This document shows positions 15,770 through 23,028 of a stretch of DNA of 23,028 nucleotides, piece after piece. This stretch comes from Fluviibacter sp039805865 (GTDB lineage: Bacteria; Pseudomonadota; Gammaproteobacteria; Burkholderiales; Rhodocyclaceae): assembly GCA_039805865.1 (NCBI GenBank), contig JBDLTI010000029.1, forward strand, positions 1 through 23,028, in the 5' to 3' direction. The position numbers and the translations under genes were made by a program. The number at the start of each line of letters is the position of its first letter. Positions within the stretch are counted from its first letter, which is position 1. The notes under the pieces were generated by a model. That model worked only from the letters and a program-made list of their open reading frames with translations, ran no database searches and was not told the origin of the DNA.

Positions 15770-16708
15770 ATGAGCAAGAAAACCCTGATCTGCGGCTCGC
15801 TGGCCTTTGACAACATCATGGTCTTTAACGGCCGCTTTCGCGAACAGATTTTGCCGGAAAAGATTCATATTCTGAACGTGGCATTCTTGGTGCCTGAAAT
15901 GCGTCGCGAGTTTGGCGGTTGCGCCGGCAACATCGCCTACGCCCTGCACAGCCTAGGCGGCAAGGCCGAAATCATGGCCACCGTGGGCGAAGATGGCATC
16001 CCCTATCTGGATCGTCTTGATGCCCAGGGCATCTCGCGCAAACATGTGCGCAAAGTGCCCGGCACCTTCACGGCACAGGCCTTCATTACTACCGACATGG
16101 ATGACAACCAGATCACGGCCTTCCACCCGGGTGCGATGGGTCAGGCACATCTGAATGAAGTCGGCCATGCAGAAAATGTCGGTCTGGGTATTGTGGCGCC
16201 GGATGGTCGTGATGCCATGATCGAGCACGCGCGCCAATTTGCCGATGCCAACATCCCATTCATCTTCGATCCGGGCCAGGGCCTACCGATGTTTGACGGC
16301 AATGACCTAAAACAGTTCCTGTCGCTCGCCACCTATGCCTGCGTCAACGATTATGAAGCGCAGATGCTCTGCGACCGTACCGGCCAGACGCTGGAAGAGA
16401 TCGCTACCAACGTGGCGGCACTCATCGTGACGCGTGGCGGCGAAAGCGCCTGGATCTTTACCGGCGGCCAGCGCATTGATATCGAAACCGTACAACCCGA
16501 AGCCATCATCGACCCCACCGGTTGCGGCGATGCGTTTCGCGGCGGCCTGCTCTACGGCATGGCCAATGGCTACGACTGGCAAAAAGCAGGGCGCCTGGCC
16601 TCACTGATGGGTTCGATCAAAATCGCCCACGCGGGTCCGCAAAACTACCAGGTGAATTTCGAACAAGTGGCCCAGCGCTTCCAGGCTGCTTTCGGCGAAG
16701 CACTCTAA
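15770..16708 (+). CDS. PfkB-family carbohydrate/nucleoside kinase (adenosine-kinase-like)
   Basis: This ribokinase-fold enzyme of 312 residues phosphorylates a sugar or nucleoside hydroxyl. The N-terminal substrate lid region has GSLAFDNIMVF, and FGGCAGNIAYALHSLGG gives the first PfkB signature (about 48-64). The second signature, DPTGCGDAFRGGLLYG (248-263), contains the catalytic Asp254. The anion-hole sequence is GCGD instead of the common GAGD, a tolerated change in some relatives. Adenosine kinase, ribokinase and other sugar kinases are all possible substrates; sequence alone does not decide. It lies 30 bases after prmA in the same direction, and the acyltransferase follows 12 bases later. 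Confidence 0.85.
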   Translation: MSKKTLICGSLAFDNIMVFNGRFREQILPEKIHILNVAFLVPEMRREFGGCAGNIAYALHSLGGKAEIMATVGEDGIPYLDRLDAQGISRKHVRKVPGTFTAQAFITTDMDDNQITAFHPGAMGQAHLNEVGHAENVGLGIVAPDGRDAMIEHARQFADANIPFIFDPGQGLPMFDGNDLKQFLSLATYACVNDYEAQMLCDRTGQTLEEIATNVAALIVTRGGESAWIFTGGQRIDIETVQPEAIIDPTGCGDAFRGGLLYGMANGYDWQKAGRLASLMGSIKIAHAGPQNYQVNFEQVAQRFQAAFGEAL

Positions 16709-16720
16709 GCAACGCAGTTC

Positions 16721-17515
16721 ATGACAAACACACCCACCCCGAAGCCGCTCCGCTTCGTGCGCGGTGTGCGCGTTGTCTTTCACCTGCTCTGCGGTCTGTA
16801 CTGGGTCGGTATCGTCTTCCCGTTCGTGTCGATGCCGCGACGCCGACAAGTACGCTATCGCTGGTCGCGCCAACTGCTGGCTTTATTCGCTATCCGCATC
16901 GAGATCTCAGGCAAGCTGCCAACAACACCCGGGCTCATCGCGGCCAACCATGTCAGCTGGATCGATATTTTTGCCGTGAACGCCCTCACGCCCGTGGCCT
17001 TTGTCTCCAAGGATGATGTGCTGCACTGGCCCATCATCGGCACGCTTTCCAAGCACAACGAAACGATCTTTCTACAACGCGGTAGCCGTGGCCATGCGCA
17101 CACCATCGGCAAAGACATGTCGAACCGTCTGGCCGCAGGCACCTGGCTCGCGCTTTTTCCGGAAGGGACCACAACGGATGGCACCCATCTGCATCCGTTC
17201 CATGCCGCATTATTGCAACCCGCCATTGATGCAAACGTGCCCGTCACACCCGTGGCACTGAGCTATCTGGATACACAAGGTCAGCGTTCGTTATTGCCAG
17301 CCTACTCAGGCGACACCAGCCTCTGGGAATGTTTCTGCGCCATTCTGTCGGCGCGCCACCTGGTCGTCAAATTAGACATCGGCACGCCGGTCTTGGTTGA
17401 ACCGGCTTCAGGTAACCGCGGCCGCAAAGAACTGGCACATACACTGCGCGACCAGATTGAAACGATGCTTTACTCCAAATTTGTAACACCCTTCGAAACG
17501 GGAAAAACAACATGA
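16721..17515 (+). CDS. PlsC-like 1-acyl-sn-glycerol-3-phosphate acyltransferase
   Basis: This 264-residue membrane-associated acyltransferase transfers a fatty-acyl group to a lysophospholipid such as lysophosphatidate. A hydrophobic N-terminal segment (about residues 18-37) probably anchors it in the inner membrane. The acyltransferase motifs are NHVSWID (76-82, the HxxxxD catalytic pair), the FLQRGSR segment and FPEGTTTDG (146-154). In betaproteobacteria such enzymes can also make ornithine lipids or remodel phospholipids, so the exact substrate is uncertain. Its stop codon overlaps the ATG of the hsdM-hsdS fusion (ATGA), so the host operon reads straight into the defence locus. Confidence 0.88.
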   Translation: MTNTPTPKPLRFVRGVRVVFHLLCGLYWVGIVFPFVSMPRRRQVRYRWSRQLLALFAIRIEISGKLPTTPGLIAANHVSWIDIFAVNALTPVAFVSKDDVLHWPIIGTLSKHNETIFLQRGSRGHAHTIGKDMSNRLAAGTWLALFPEGTTTDGTHLHPFHAALLQPAIDANVPVTPVALSYLDTQGQRSLLPAYSGDTSLWECFCAILSARHLVVKLDIGTPVLVEPASGNRGRKELAHTLRDQIETMLYSKFVTPFETGKTT

Positions 17516-19671
17516 CAAGCACCGAACAACGTGCAGAACTCCAACGCCGCATTTGGCAAATCGCCAACGATGTCCGCGGTGCAGTCGATGGCTGGGATTT
17601 TAAACAATACATACTCGGCACCCTGTTTTACCGCTTCATTAGCGAAAACTTCTCCAGCTACATCGAAGGCGGTGACGACAGCATCAACTATGCAGCGCTG
17701 CCCGATAACGTCATCACCCCTGAAATCAAAGATGACGCTATCAAAACCAAGGGTTATTTCATTTACCCGAGTCAGTTATTTGCCAAGGTAGCTGCAAATG
17801 CTAATACCAACGAAAGCCTAAATACCCAGCTAGCCAAGATTTTTACCGCTATTGAAAGTTCTGCCAACGGGTATCCCTCCGAGCAAGACATCAAAGGCCT
17901 ATTCACAGACTTTGATACCACCAGCAACCGCCTAGGCAATACCGTCAAAGACAAGAACAGTCGCCTAGCCGCTGTGCTTAAAGGGGTGGCAGAACTGGAT
18001 TTTGGCGACTTCGATGCTAGCCACATCGATCTCTTTGGCGATGCTTACGAGTTTCTCATCTCCAACTACGCGGTCAACGCCGGCAAATCCGGCGGCGAGT
18101 TCTTCACCCCGCAGCATGTTTCCAAACTGATCGCACAGCTCGCCATGCACGGGCAAACCAGCGTCAATAAAATTTATGACCCGGCCTGCGGCTCCGGCTC
18201 ACTACTACTACAAGCCAAGAAGCTCTTCGATGCGCACACCATCGAAGACGGCTTCTTCGGGCAAGAGATCAACCACACCACATACAACCTGGCGCGGATG
18301 AACATGTTCTTGCACAACATCAACTACGACAAGTTTAACGTCCAGCTAGGCAACACCCTCACTGACCCACACTTCGGAAGCGACAAACCCTTTGATGCAA
18401 TCGTCTCCAATCCCCCATATTCTGTTAAGTGGATTGGGAGTGACGATCCAACACTCATCAACGACGAACGCTTTGCCCCTGCTGGCGTGCTTGCGCCAAA
18501 ATCTAAGGCCGACTTTGCTTTTGTGCTGCACGCACTGAGTTATTTATCAAGCAAGGGCCGCGCTGCAATTGTTTGCTTTCCTGGTATTTTCTACCGGAGC
18601 GGTGCCGAACAGAAAATCCGCCAGTATTTGGTAGACAACAACTATGTGGAAACGGTGATTTCGCTTGCGCCTAACCTCTTCTACGGCACTACCATTGCAG
18701 TAACGATTCTGGTGCTCTCCAAACACAAAAAGGACACCACGACCCAGTTCATCGACGCTAGCGCACTATTCAAAAAAGAAACCAACACCAACGTGCTTCT
18801 AGACGCGCACATCGAACAGATCATGCAGGCGTTTGACAGCAAAGAGAATGTCGATCACTTTGCCCAATCGGTACCGTTTGAGAAGTTAGCCGCTAACGAC
18901 TACAACCTATCAGTCAGCAGCTACGTCGATGCCAAAGACATCCGCGAGGTGACAAACATTGCAAAGCTTAATGATGAGCTAGCAACGACGGTAAAAAAAA
19001 TCGACCAGTTGCGCATCAAAATTGCTGCCATTGTTAAGAGATTTGGAGAGACAAAAGCCGAGAGTTTTGTTGAAGAACTGCTCCAAGGTTACGAAGTCAG
19101 TTGGACCGCCTTGGGGGACGATGGTTTTGTTGAAATAGCAAACAATGCTCGAAGGCCTGTAAAAGCATCACTACGCAAACCAGGAGCAACTCCATATTAC
19201 GGTGCCAACAACATTCAAGATCACGTTGAAGGGCATACTCACGATGGCGAGTACGTGTTGATCGCAGAAGACGGGTCGGCAAGCCTCGAAAATTACTCCA
19301 TTCAATATGCGAACGGAAAATTTTGGGCCAATAACCACGTGCATGTTCTTCGCGGAAAATCATGTTTGAACACTAGATTTCTGTATCACTATTTACGCAC
19401 AGTTAACTTTATTCCGTACCTGCCAAACAAAGACAGATCAAAGTTAACAAAGGGGGACATGACAAAAATCTCCATCCCCATCCCTTGCCCTAATAGACCT
19501 GATCAGTCTCTAAAGATTCAAGCGGAAATTGTCAGCATTCTGGATGCATTTGCCGAGCTTAATGCCGAGCTTAATGCCGAGCTTAATGCCGAGCTTAATG
19601 CAAGAACTAAACAGCACAACTTCTACCGCCGCGCCCTTTTGAGATTTTCGACGCCAGAGGTAGCAACATAA
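17512..19671 (+). CDS. Fused Type I methyltransferase-specificity protein HsdM-HsdS with one target-recognition domain (system 2)
   Basis: This single chain of 719 residues joins an EcoR124I-like (Type IC) HsdM to an HsdS half-subunit. The methylase part covers about 1-515. FKQYILGTLFYRFISE lies near the N-terminus, GEFFTPQHVSKLIAQ at 195-209, SAM motif I DPACGSGSLLLQ at 223-234, and catalytic NPPY at 300-303. A helical stretch (about 480-525) leads into one recognition domain (about 525-665) with PYYGANNIQDHV, YVLIAEDGS and FWANNHVHVLRG. The ending is IVSILDAF, four AELN repeats (681-696) and ARTKQHNFYRRALLRF, which matches the spacer-and-tail of Type IC HsdS proteins. The reading frame is open throughout, so this is not a frameshifted pair. 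Its ATG overlaps the acyltransferase stop; prrC begins one base after its stop. Confidence 0.92.
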   Translation: MTSTEQRAELQRRIWQIANDVRGAVDGWDFKQYILGTLFYRFISENFSSYIEGGDDSINYAALPDNVITPEIKDDAIKTKGYFIYPSQLFAKVAANANTNESLNTQLAKIFTAIESSANGYPSEQDIKGLFTDFDTTSNRLGNTVKDKNSRLAAVLKGVAELDFGDFDASHIDLFGDAYEFLISNYAVNAGKSGGEFFTPQHVSKLIAQLAMHGQTSVNKIYDPACGSGSLLLQAKKLFDAHTIEDGFFGQEINHTTYNLARMNMFLHNINYDKFNVQLGNTLTDPHFGSDKPFDAIVSNPPYSVKWIGSDDPTLINDERFAPAGVLAPKSKADFAFVLHALSYLSSKGRAAIVCFPGIFYRSGAEQKIRQYLVDNNYVETVISLAPNLFYGTTIAVTILVLSKHKKDTTTQFIDASALFKKETNTNVLLDAHIEQIMQAFDSKENVDHFAQSVPFEKLAANDYNLSVSSYVDAKDIREVTNIAKLNDELATTVKKIDQLRIKIAAIVKRFGETKAESFVEELLQGYEVSWTALGDDGFVEIANNARRPVKASLRKPGATPYYGANNIQDHVEGHTHDGEYVLIAEDGSASLENYSIQYANGKFWANNHVHVLRGKSCLNTRFLYHYLRTVNFIPYLPNKDRSKLTKGDMTKISIPIPCPNRPDQSLKIQAEIVSILDAFAELNAELNAELNAELNARTKQHNFYRRALLRFSTPEVAT
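19552..19599 (+). repeat. Four perfect tandem copies of a 12-bp repeat encoding AELN
   Basis: The unit GCCGAGCTTAAT occurs four times without mismatch (19552-19563, 19564-19575, 19576-19587, 19588-19599), preceded by TTT and followed by GCAAGA. Each unit adds four residues and keeps the frame. It lies in the helical spacer of the HsdS part, at the place where EcoR124I and EcoR124II differ by two or three TAEL units. Perfect identity at all 12 positions, including third codon bases, indicates recent gain or loss by slippage or recombination. Confidence 0.95.
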
Positions 19672-19672
19672 C

Positions 19673-20863
19673 ATGGGCAAAACGCTGACTGAAATCGCTC
19701 AGCAGCTTCGTTCTGCAAAGCATAAGGTGCAGCTAATCTATGCTTTTAATGGCACAGGGAAAACGCGTCTTTCACGGGAATTCAAGGGGTTGCTCTCTAC
19801 CAAAACAGAGGATGAGGACACGCAGCACTCGGAATTAAGTAGCAAAAGAATTCTCTATTACAGCGCCTTCACTGAAGATCTGTTCTATTGGGACAATGAT
19901 TTAGAGTTTGATGCCGCGCCAAAACTGTTAATCCGACCCAACTCGTTCACTCGATGGGTGCTCGAAGAGCAAGGCCAAGACCGAAACATCGTTACGAATT
20001 TTCAGCGATACACCAATGACAAGCTGACGCCACGCTTTAACGAAGAATATACAGTCAAAGATAAAGACGGAAACGAGGTCACCGTTAAAGCTTTCTCGGA
20101 AGTGGCTTTCTCCCTAGAGGGCGGCAACGAGAGTCAAGAGAGAAATCTCAAGATCTCAAAAGGCGAAGAAAGTAATTTTATCTGGGGTGTTTTCTATACA
20201 CTTATTGAGCAGGTGATTAGCATCCTTAATGTTCCAGAACCCGCTGACCGTGAAACAAGCGATTTTGATCAGCTGGAATATATATTTGTCGATGACCCAG
20301 TCAGCTCTCTGGATGAAAATCATTTGATCCAGTTGGCCGTTGATCTCGCACAGCTCATTAAATCGAATGAGTCTGACATTAAATTCATCATCACTACACA
20401 CAACCCGCTCTTTTATAACGTCTTGCATAACGAACTTAACAGTGACTATGGCCGCTACAAGAAGAAATGGTTTGAGAAGTATCGGATGATGAAATTCGAT
20501 GACGGCACCTATGAACTGACCCCGCAACCGAACGACTCACCTTTTTCTTATCATCTCTATCTAAAATCTGAACTCGAGAAGGCTATTGCGAGCGGACAGA
20601 TCAGTAAATATCACTTCAACTTCTTAAGGAATATACTGGAAAAGATGTCCACTTTTCTTGGTTACCAGAAGTGGGGCGACCTATTACCCCAAACCGATGA
20701 CGGAAAAACTAATCCGTATGAGACTCGGATCATCAACATCTCCAGCCATTCCAAACACGCAGGTGAAGAAGTCACAGAACTCACCCATGACGACAAACGT
20801 GTTTTAGAGTATTTAGTTAGGAAAATTAACGAAATGTATAGATTTGATACTGGTGCTAGCTAA
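19673..20863 (+). CDS. prrC: Anticodon nuclease PrrC
   Basis: PrrC cuts tRNA-Lys at the anticodon when a phage disables the associated Type IC restriction enzyme; it is otherwise held silent by that complex. The 396 residues match E. coli PrrC in length, and the start MGKTLTEIAQQL and VQLIYAFNGTGKTRLSREFK closely resemble it from memory. The NTPase part has Walker A FNGTGKT (25-31), an ABC signature-like SKGEESNFIW (162-171), Walker B and D-loop YIFVDDPVSSLDENH (203-217) and H-loop TTHNP (241-245). The nuclease triad of E. coli PrrC (Arg320, Glu324, His356) corresponds to Arg319, Glu323 (FLRNILEK) and His359 (SSHSKH). A KDKDGNEV-type insertion lies at about 127-140. It sits between the HsdM-HsdS fusion (1-base gap) and the genes for RhuM and HsdR, in the order of the prr locus. 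Confidence 0.93.
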   Translation: MGKTLTEIAQQLRSAKHKVQLIYAFNGTGKTRLSREFKGLLSTKTEDEDTQHSELSSKRILYYSAFTEDLFYWDNDLEFDAAPKLLIRPNSFTRWVLEEQGQDRNIVTNFQRYTNDKLTPRFNEEYTVKDKDGNEVTVKAFSEVAFSLEGGNESQERNLKISKGEESNFIWGVFYTLIEQVISILNVPEPADRETSDFDQLEYIFVDDPVSSLDENHLIQLAVDLAQLIKSNESDIKFIITTHNPLFYNVLHNELNSDYGRYKKKWFEKYRMMKFDDGTYELTPQPNDSPFSYHLYLKSELEKAIASGQISKYHFNFLRNILEKMSTFLGYQKWGDLLPQTDDGKTNPYETRIINISSHSKHAGEEVTELTHDDKRVLEYLVRKINEMYRFDTGAS

Positions 20864-20891
20864 CCAAGATCAAATCTAAGAAAGGTGTTCT

Positions 20892-21929
20892 ATGTCCACG
20901 CATCTAAGCCTAAAAGATCAATCTACTGAGTTTCTGCTGTATACCGCGCCCAATGGAGCCGTCAAAATTGAGGTACTGCTAAGTAATGAGACCCTTTGGT
21001 TAACGCAAGAGCGCATTGCCGAGCTGTTCGGAGTTCAGCGTCCCGCCATTAGCAAGCACCTAAAAAACATATTTGAAAGCAACGAGTTACAAGAGGAAGT
21101 GGTATGTTCCATTTTGGAACATACCACTGAACATGGCGCCGTAGCGGGCCTTACCCAGACGCAGCAAGTTAGGTACTACAACCTAGATGCAGTGATATCT
21201 GTGGGGTACAGGGTAAATTCAGCCCAGGCCACCCAATTTCGTATCTGGGCGACTGCCTTGATCAAGGAGTACATCATCAAGGGCTTTGCCATGGATGATG
21301 AGCGGCTGAAAAATGGCCGCTTTTTTGGCAAAGACTATTTCCATGAGCTGCTGGAGCGGGTACGATCCATTCGCGCCAGTGAGCGACGAATTTATCAGCA
21401 GATCACGGATATTTTTTCCGAGTGCAGCATTGATTACGACCCAAGATCTGAAACTACCCGTTTGTTTTATGCCAACGTGCAAGACAAGTTTCACTTTGCT
21501 ATTACAGGTCATACTGCGGCCGAAATTATCTCGATGACGGTTGATGCTCAAAAACCTTTGATGGGGATGAGCACGTACAAAAACGCTCCGGATGGCCGTG
21601 TACTTAAGTCAGATGCCATTGTGGCAAAAAATTACTTGAACGAAACGGACATCAAGAAACTAGAACGTGCCGTAAGCGCATTCTTTGACTACATTGAAGG
21701 AATCATTGAGCGGCGCAACACTTTCACCATGGAAAGCTTTGCTGAAAGCGTGGACAAGTTCCTTGAATTCAACGAGTACAGAGTGCTAGAAGGCTTCGGC
21801 AACGTGCGGAGAGACGTTGCCGAGAGAAAAGCTATTGCCGAATACGAAAAGTTCAACAAACAGCAGCGGATTGAATCTGATTTTGATCGTGAAGTGAAAA
21901 AGCTTCTGAAAAAAAAGGCTGCTGAATAA
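20892..21929 (+). CDS. RhuM-family protein
   Basis: This 345-residue protein belongs to the Virulence_RhuM family (first named from Salmonella pathogenicity island 3). The N-terminal part has a winged-helix-like segment LWLTQERIAELFGVQRPAISKHLKNIFE (split as 35-47 and 48-62). The family core YYNLDAVISVGYRVNSAQATQFRIWAT and KGFAMDDERLKNG follows. The C-terminal half has AEIISMTVDAQKPLMGMSTY and VAKNYLNETDIKKLERAVSAFFDYIE, ending in a basic helix. AAGG precedes the ATG. Its stop shares one base with the hsdR start (TAATG), so it is translated as part of the restriction operon. The biochemical role is not established; genes of this family are frequent between hsd genes. A 14-bp hairpin lies in its coding sequence. 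Confidence 0.88.
   Translation: MSTHLSLKDQSTEFLLYTAPNGAVKIEVLLSNETLWLTQERIAELFGVQRPAISKHLKNIFESNELQEEVVCSILEHTTEHGAVAGLTQTQQVRYYNLDAVISVGYRVNSAQATQFRIWATALIKEYIIKGFAMDDERLKNGRFFGKDYFHELLERVRSIRASERRIYQQITDIFSECSIDYDPRSETTRLFYANVQDKFHFAITGHTAAEIISMTVDAQKPLMGMSTYKNAPDGRVLKSDAIVAKNYLNETDIKKLERAVSAFFDYIEGIIERRNTFTMESFAESVDKFLEFNEYRVLEGFGNVRRDVAERKAIAEYEKFNKQQRIESDFDREVKKLLKKKAAE
21098..21128. repeat. 14-bp perfect inverted repeat with 3-base loop inside the RhuM gene
   Basis: The arm at 21098-21111 (AGTGGTATGTTCCA) is the exact reverse complement of 21115-21128 (TGGAACATACCACT), leaving a TTT loop. It encodes residues near VVCSILEHTT, a stretch that fits the protein family, so the hairpin overlies real coding sequence. 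It could form a stable RNA stem or a palindromic protein-binding site. It has no T-run after it, so it is not a standard terminator. Confidence 0.7.
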
Positions 21930-23028
21930 TGAGCGACTACAAACCCATTGCTGAATCGAACAACTTCATTGTTTTAGATAAGTACATCAAAGCGAACCAG
22001 GCCAATGACAGCTACCAAAGCGAATACGATTTAGAACGAGAATTCATTGAAGACTTGCAAAATCAGGGCTACGAGTTTTCCCGCGACATAAAAACACCGG
22101 AAAACCTACTGAGCAATGTGCGCCATCAGCTACAAACGCTTAACGATGTGCAGTTTTCCGAAGGAGAGTGGCAGCGTTTTGTTGAGACATTCTTAGACAA
22201 ACCTAGCGACAGCATCGTAGACAAAACCCGAAAAATTCATGATGACCATATTCACGATTTTGTTTTCGACGACGGGCACATCCAAAACATTTACTTAATA
22301 GACAAAAAGAACATTGCCCGAAATAAGTTGCAGGTAATCAAGCAATTCGAACAAGTGGGCACTCATGCCAATCGTTACGATGTCACGATTTTAGTTAACG
22401 GCCTGCCCTTGGTGCAGGTAGAATTAAAAAAGCGTGGCATAGCGATTCGCGAGGCATTCAATCAGGTTCATCGCTATAGCAAAGAGAGCTTTAATAGCGA
22501 TCACTCTCTGTTCAAGTATTTGCAGTTATTTGTAATCTCCAATGGTACCGATAGCCGTTATTTTGCGAATACAACGCAGCGCAACAAGAATAGCTTCGAC
22601 TTCACCATGAACTGGGCGAAGGCAGATAACAGTCTGATTAAAGATCTAAAGGACTTCACAGCCACATTCTTTCAGAAGCACACTCTGCTCCATGTGCTCC
22701 TGCAATACTCTGTTTTTGACGTCAGTAATACGTTGCTAGTAATGCGTCCTTATCAGATTGCCGCGACAGAGCGCATTTTGTGGAAAATCAAGAGCGCCTT
22801 TCATACCAAGAACTGGAGTACTGCAGAGAGCGGCGGTTTCATCTGGCACACCACAGGTTCGGGCAAAACTTTAACCAGCTTCAAAGCGGCGCGATTGGCG
22901 ACCGAATTAGAGTTCATCGATAAGGTATTTTTTGTGGTGGACCGCAAAGATCTGGATTACCAGACGATGAAAGAGTATCAACGATTTTCGCCAGATAGTG
23001 TGAACGGTTCTGACAGCACCGCTGGTCT
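21929..23028 (+). CDS. hsdR: Type IC restriction enzyme R subunit HsdR, EcoR124I-like (3' end outside the window, system 2)
   Basis: The first 366 codons of a motor-nuclease subunit are present and open to the right edge. The nuclease core is RYDVTILVNGLPLVQVELKKRG, with Asp151, Glu165 and Lys167; these have the same numbers as the catalytic residues of EcoR124I HsdR. The Walker A motif TTGSGKT places Lys313 where EcoR124I has its ATP-binding lysine. EAFNQVHRYSKESFNS and FVISNGTDSRYFANTT are also Type IC family segments. VFFVVDRKDLDYQT is the motif Ia region. The remaining helicase motifs lie past the edge. The ATG at 21929 overlaps the RhuM stop by one base. Its likeness to EcoR124I and EcoprrI fits the presence of PrrC. 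Confidence 0.95.
   Translation, partial: MSDYKPIAESNNFIVLDKYIKANQANDSYQSEYDLEREFIEDLQNQGYEFSRDIKTPENLLSNVRHQLQTLNDVQFSEGEWQRFVETFLDKPSDSIVDKTRKIHDDHIHDFVFDDGHIQNIYLIDKKNIARNKLQVIKQFEQVGTHANRYDVTILVNGLPLVQVELKKRGIAIREAFNQVHRYSKESFNSDHSLFKYLQLFVISNGTDSRYFANTTQRNKNSFDFTMNWAKADNSLIKDLKDFTATFFQKHTLLHVLLQYSVFDVSNTLLVMRPYQIAATERILWKIKSAFHTKNWSTAESGGFIWHTTGSGKTLTSFKAARLATELEFIDKVFFVVDRKDLDYQTMKEYQRFSPDSVNGSDSTAG

Noticed and set aside
19552..19599. The 12-bp tandem repeat as part of a CRISPR array
   Set aside because: The units are adjacent with no spacers, are only 12 bases long and lie in frame inside a coding sequence.
17512..19671. The HsdM-HsdS fusion as an artefact of a lost stop codon or sequencing error
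   Set aside because: The junction region (about residues 480-530) is a continuous helical linker with no leftover start site, and the protein continues in frame through a full recognition domain and tail to a stop just before prrC.
19673..20863. PrrC alternatively being RloC or an SMC/Rad50-like ATPase
   Set aside because: The protein is only 396 residues with no long coiled coil or zinc-hook CxxC between the ATPase halves, and the N-terminus and catalytic region follow PrrC.

Overview
The window most likely comes from the chromosome of a betaproteobacterium, probably in the broad Burkholderiales. The evidence is the core gene order: a TlpA-like thioredoxin, then aroQ, accB, accC and prmA, with mpl nearby. 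The genus cannot be read from the sequence. Core genes are moderately GC-rich (35 of 60 bases GC at 14161-14220). The defence genes on the right are poorer (22 of 60 at 20161-20220).

Layout. 1-1423 (+): the last two genes of a branched-chain amino-acid ABC transporter operon (livG, cut by the left edge, and livF). 1630-8279 (-): a complete Type I restriction-modification operon read hsdM, hsdS, hsdR, then a YgjP-like zinc hydrolase, with every junction overlapping. Its HsdS is half-size, and an AT-rich block covers hsdS and the 3' end of hsdM. 8398-8487 (-): a rho-independent terminator and a 28-nt fragment matching the 3' end of a glycine tRNA, which may be an old attachment site. 8653-11039 (-): a DUF1330 protein, an exported two-repeat protein with its own terminator, and mpl for peptidoglycan recycling. 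11138-17515 (+): a nucleotidyltransferase-like protein, a TlpA-like lipoprotein, aroQ, accB, accC, prmA, a PfkB-family kinase and a PlsC-like acyltransferase.

17512-23028 (+): a second defence locus. Its first start codon overlaps the acyltransferase stop codon. It encodes a fused HsdM-HsdS protein, a full-length PrrC anticodon nuclease, a RhuM-family protein and an EcoR124I-like (Type IC) HsdR cut by the right edge. This is a prr-type arrangement: a tRNA-cutting toxin thought to be held silent by its restriction complex and released when a phage disables that complex. Two features stand out. The methylase and specificity subunits are one polypeptide with a single target-recognition domain. 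The helix after that domain carries four perfect 12-bp repeats (AELN x4), the kind of repeat whose copy number sets target spacing in EcoR124I/EcoR124II.

The two restriction systems belong to different Type I families but both use a single target-recognition domain, so both probably read symmetrical targets by pairing two copies. Family calls come from motifs and remembered sequences; no search was run.
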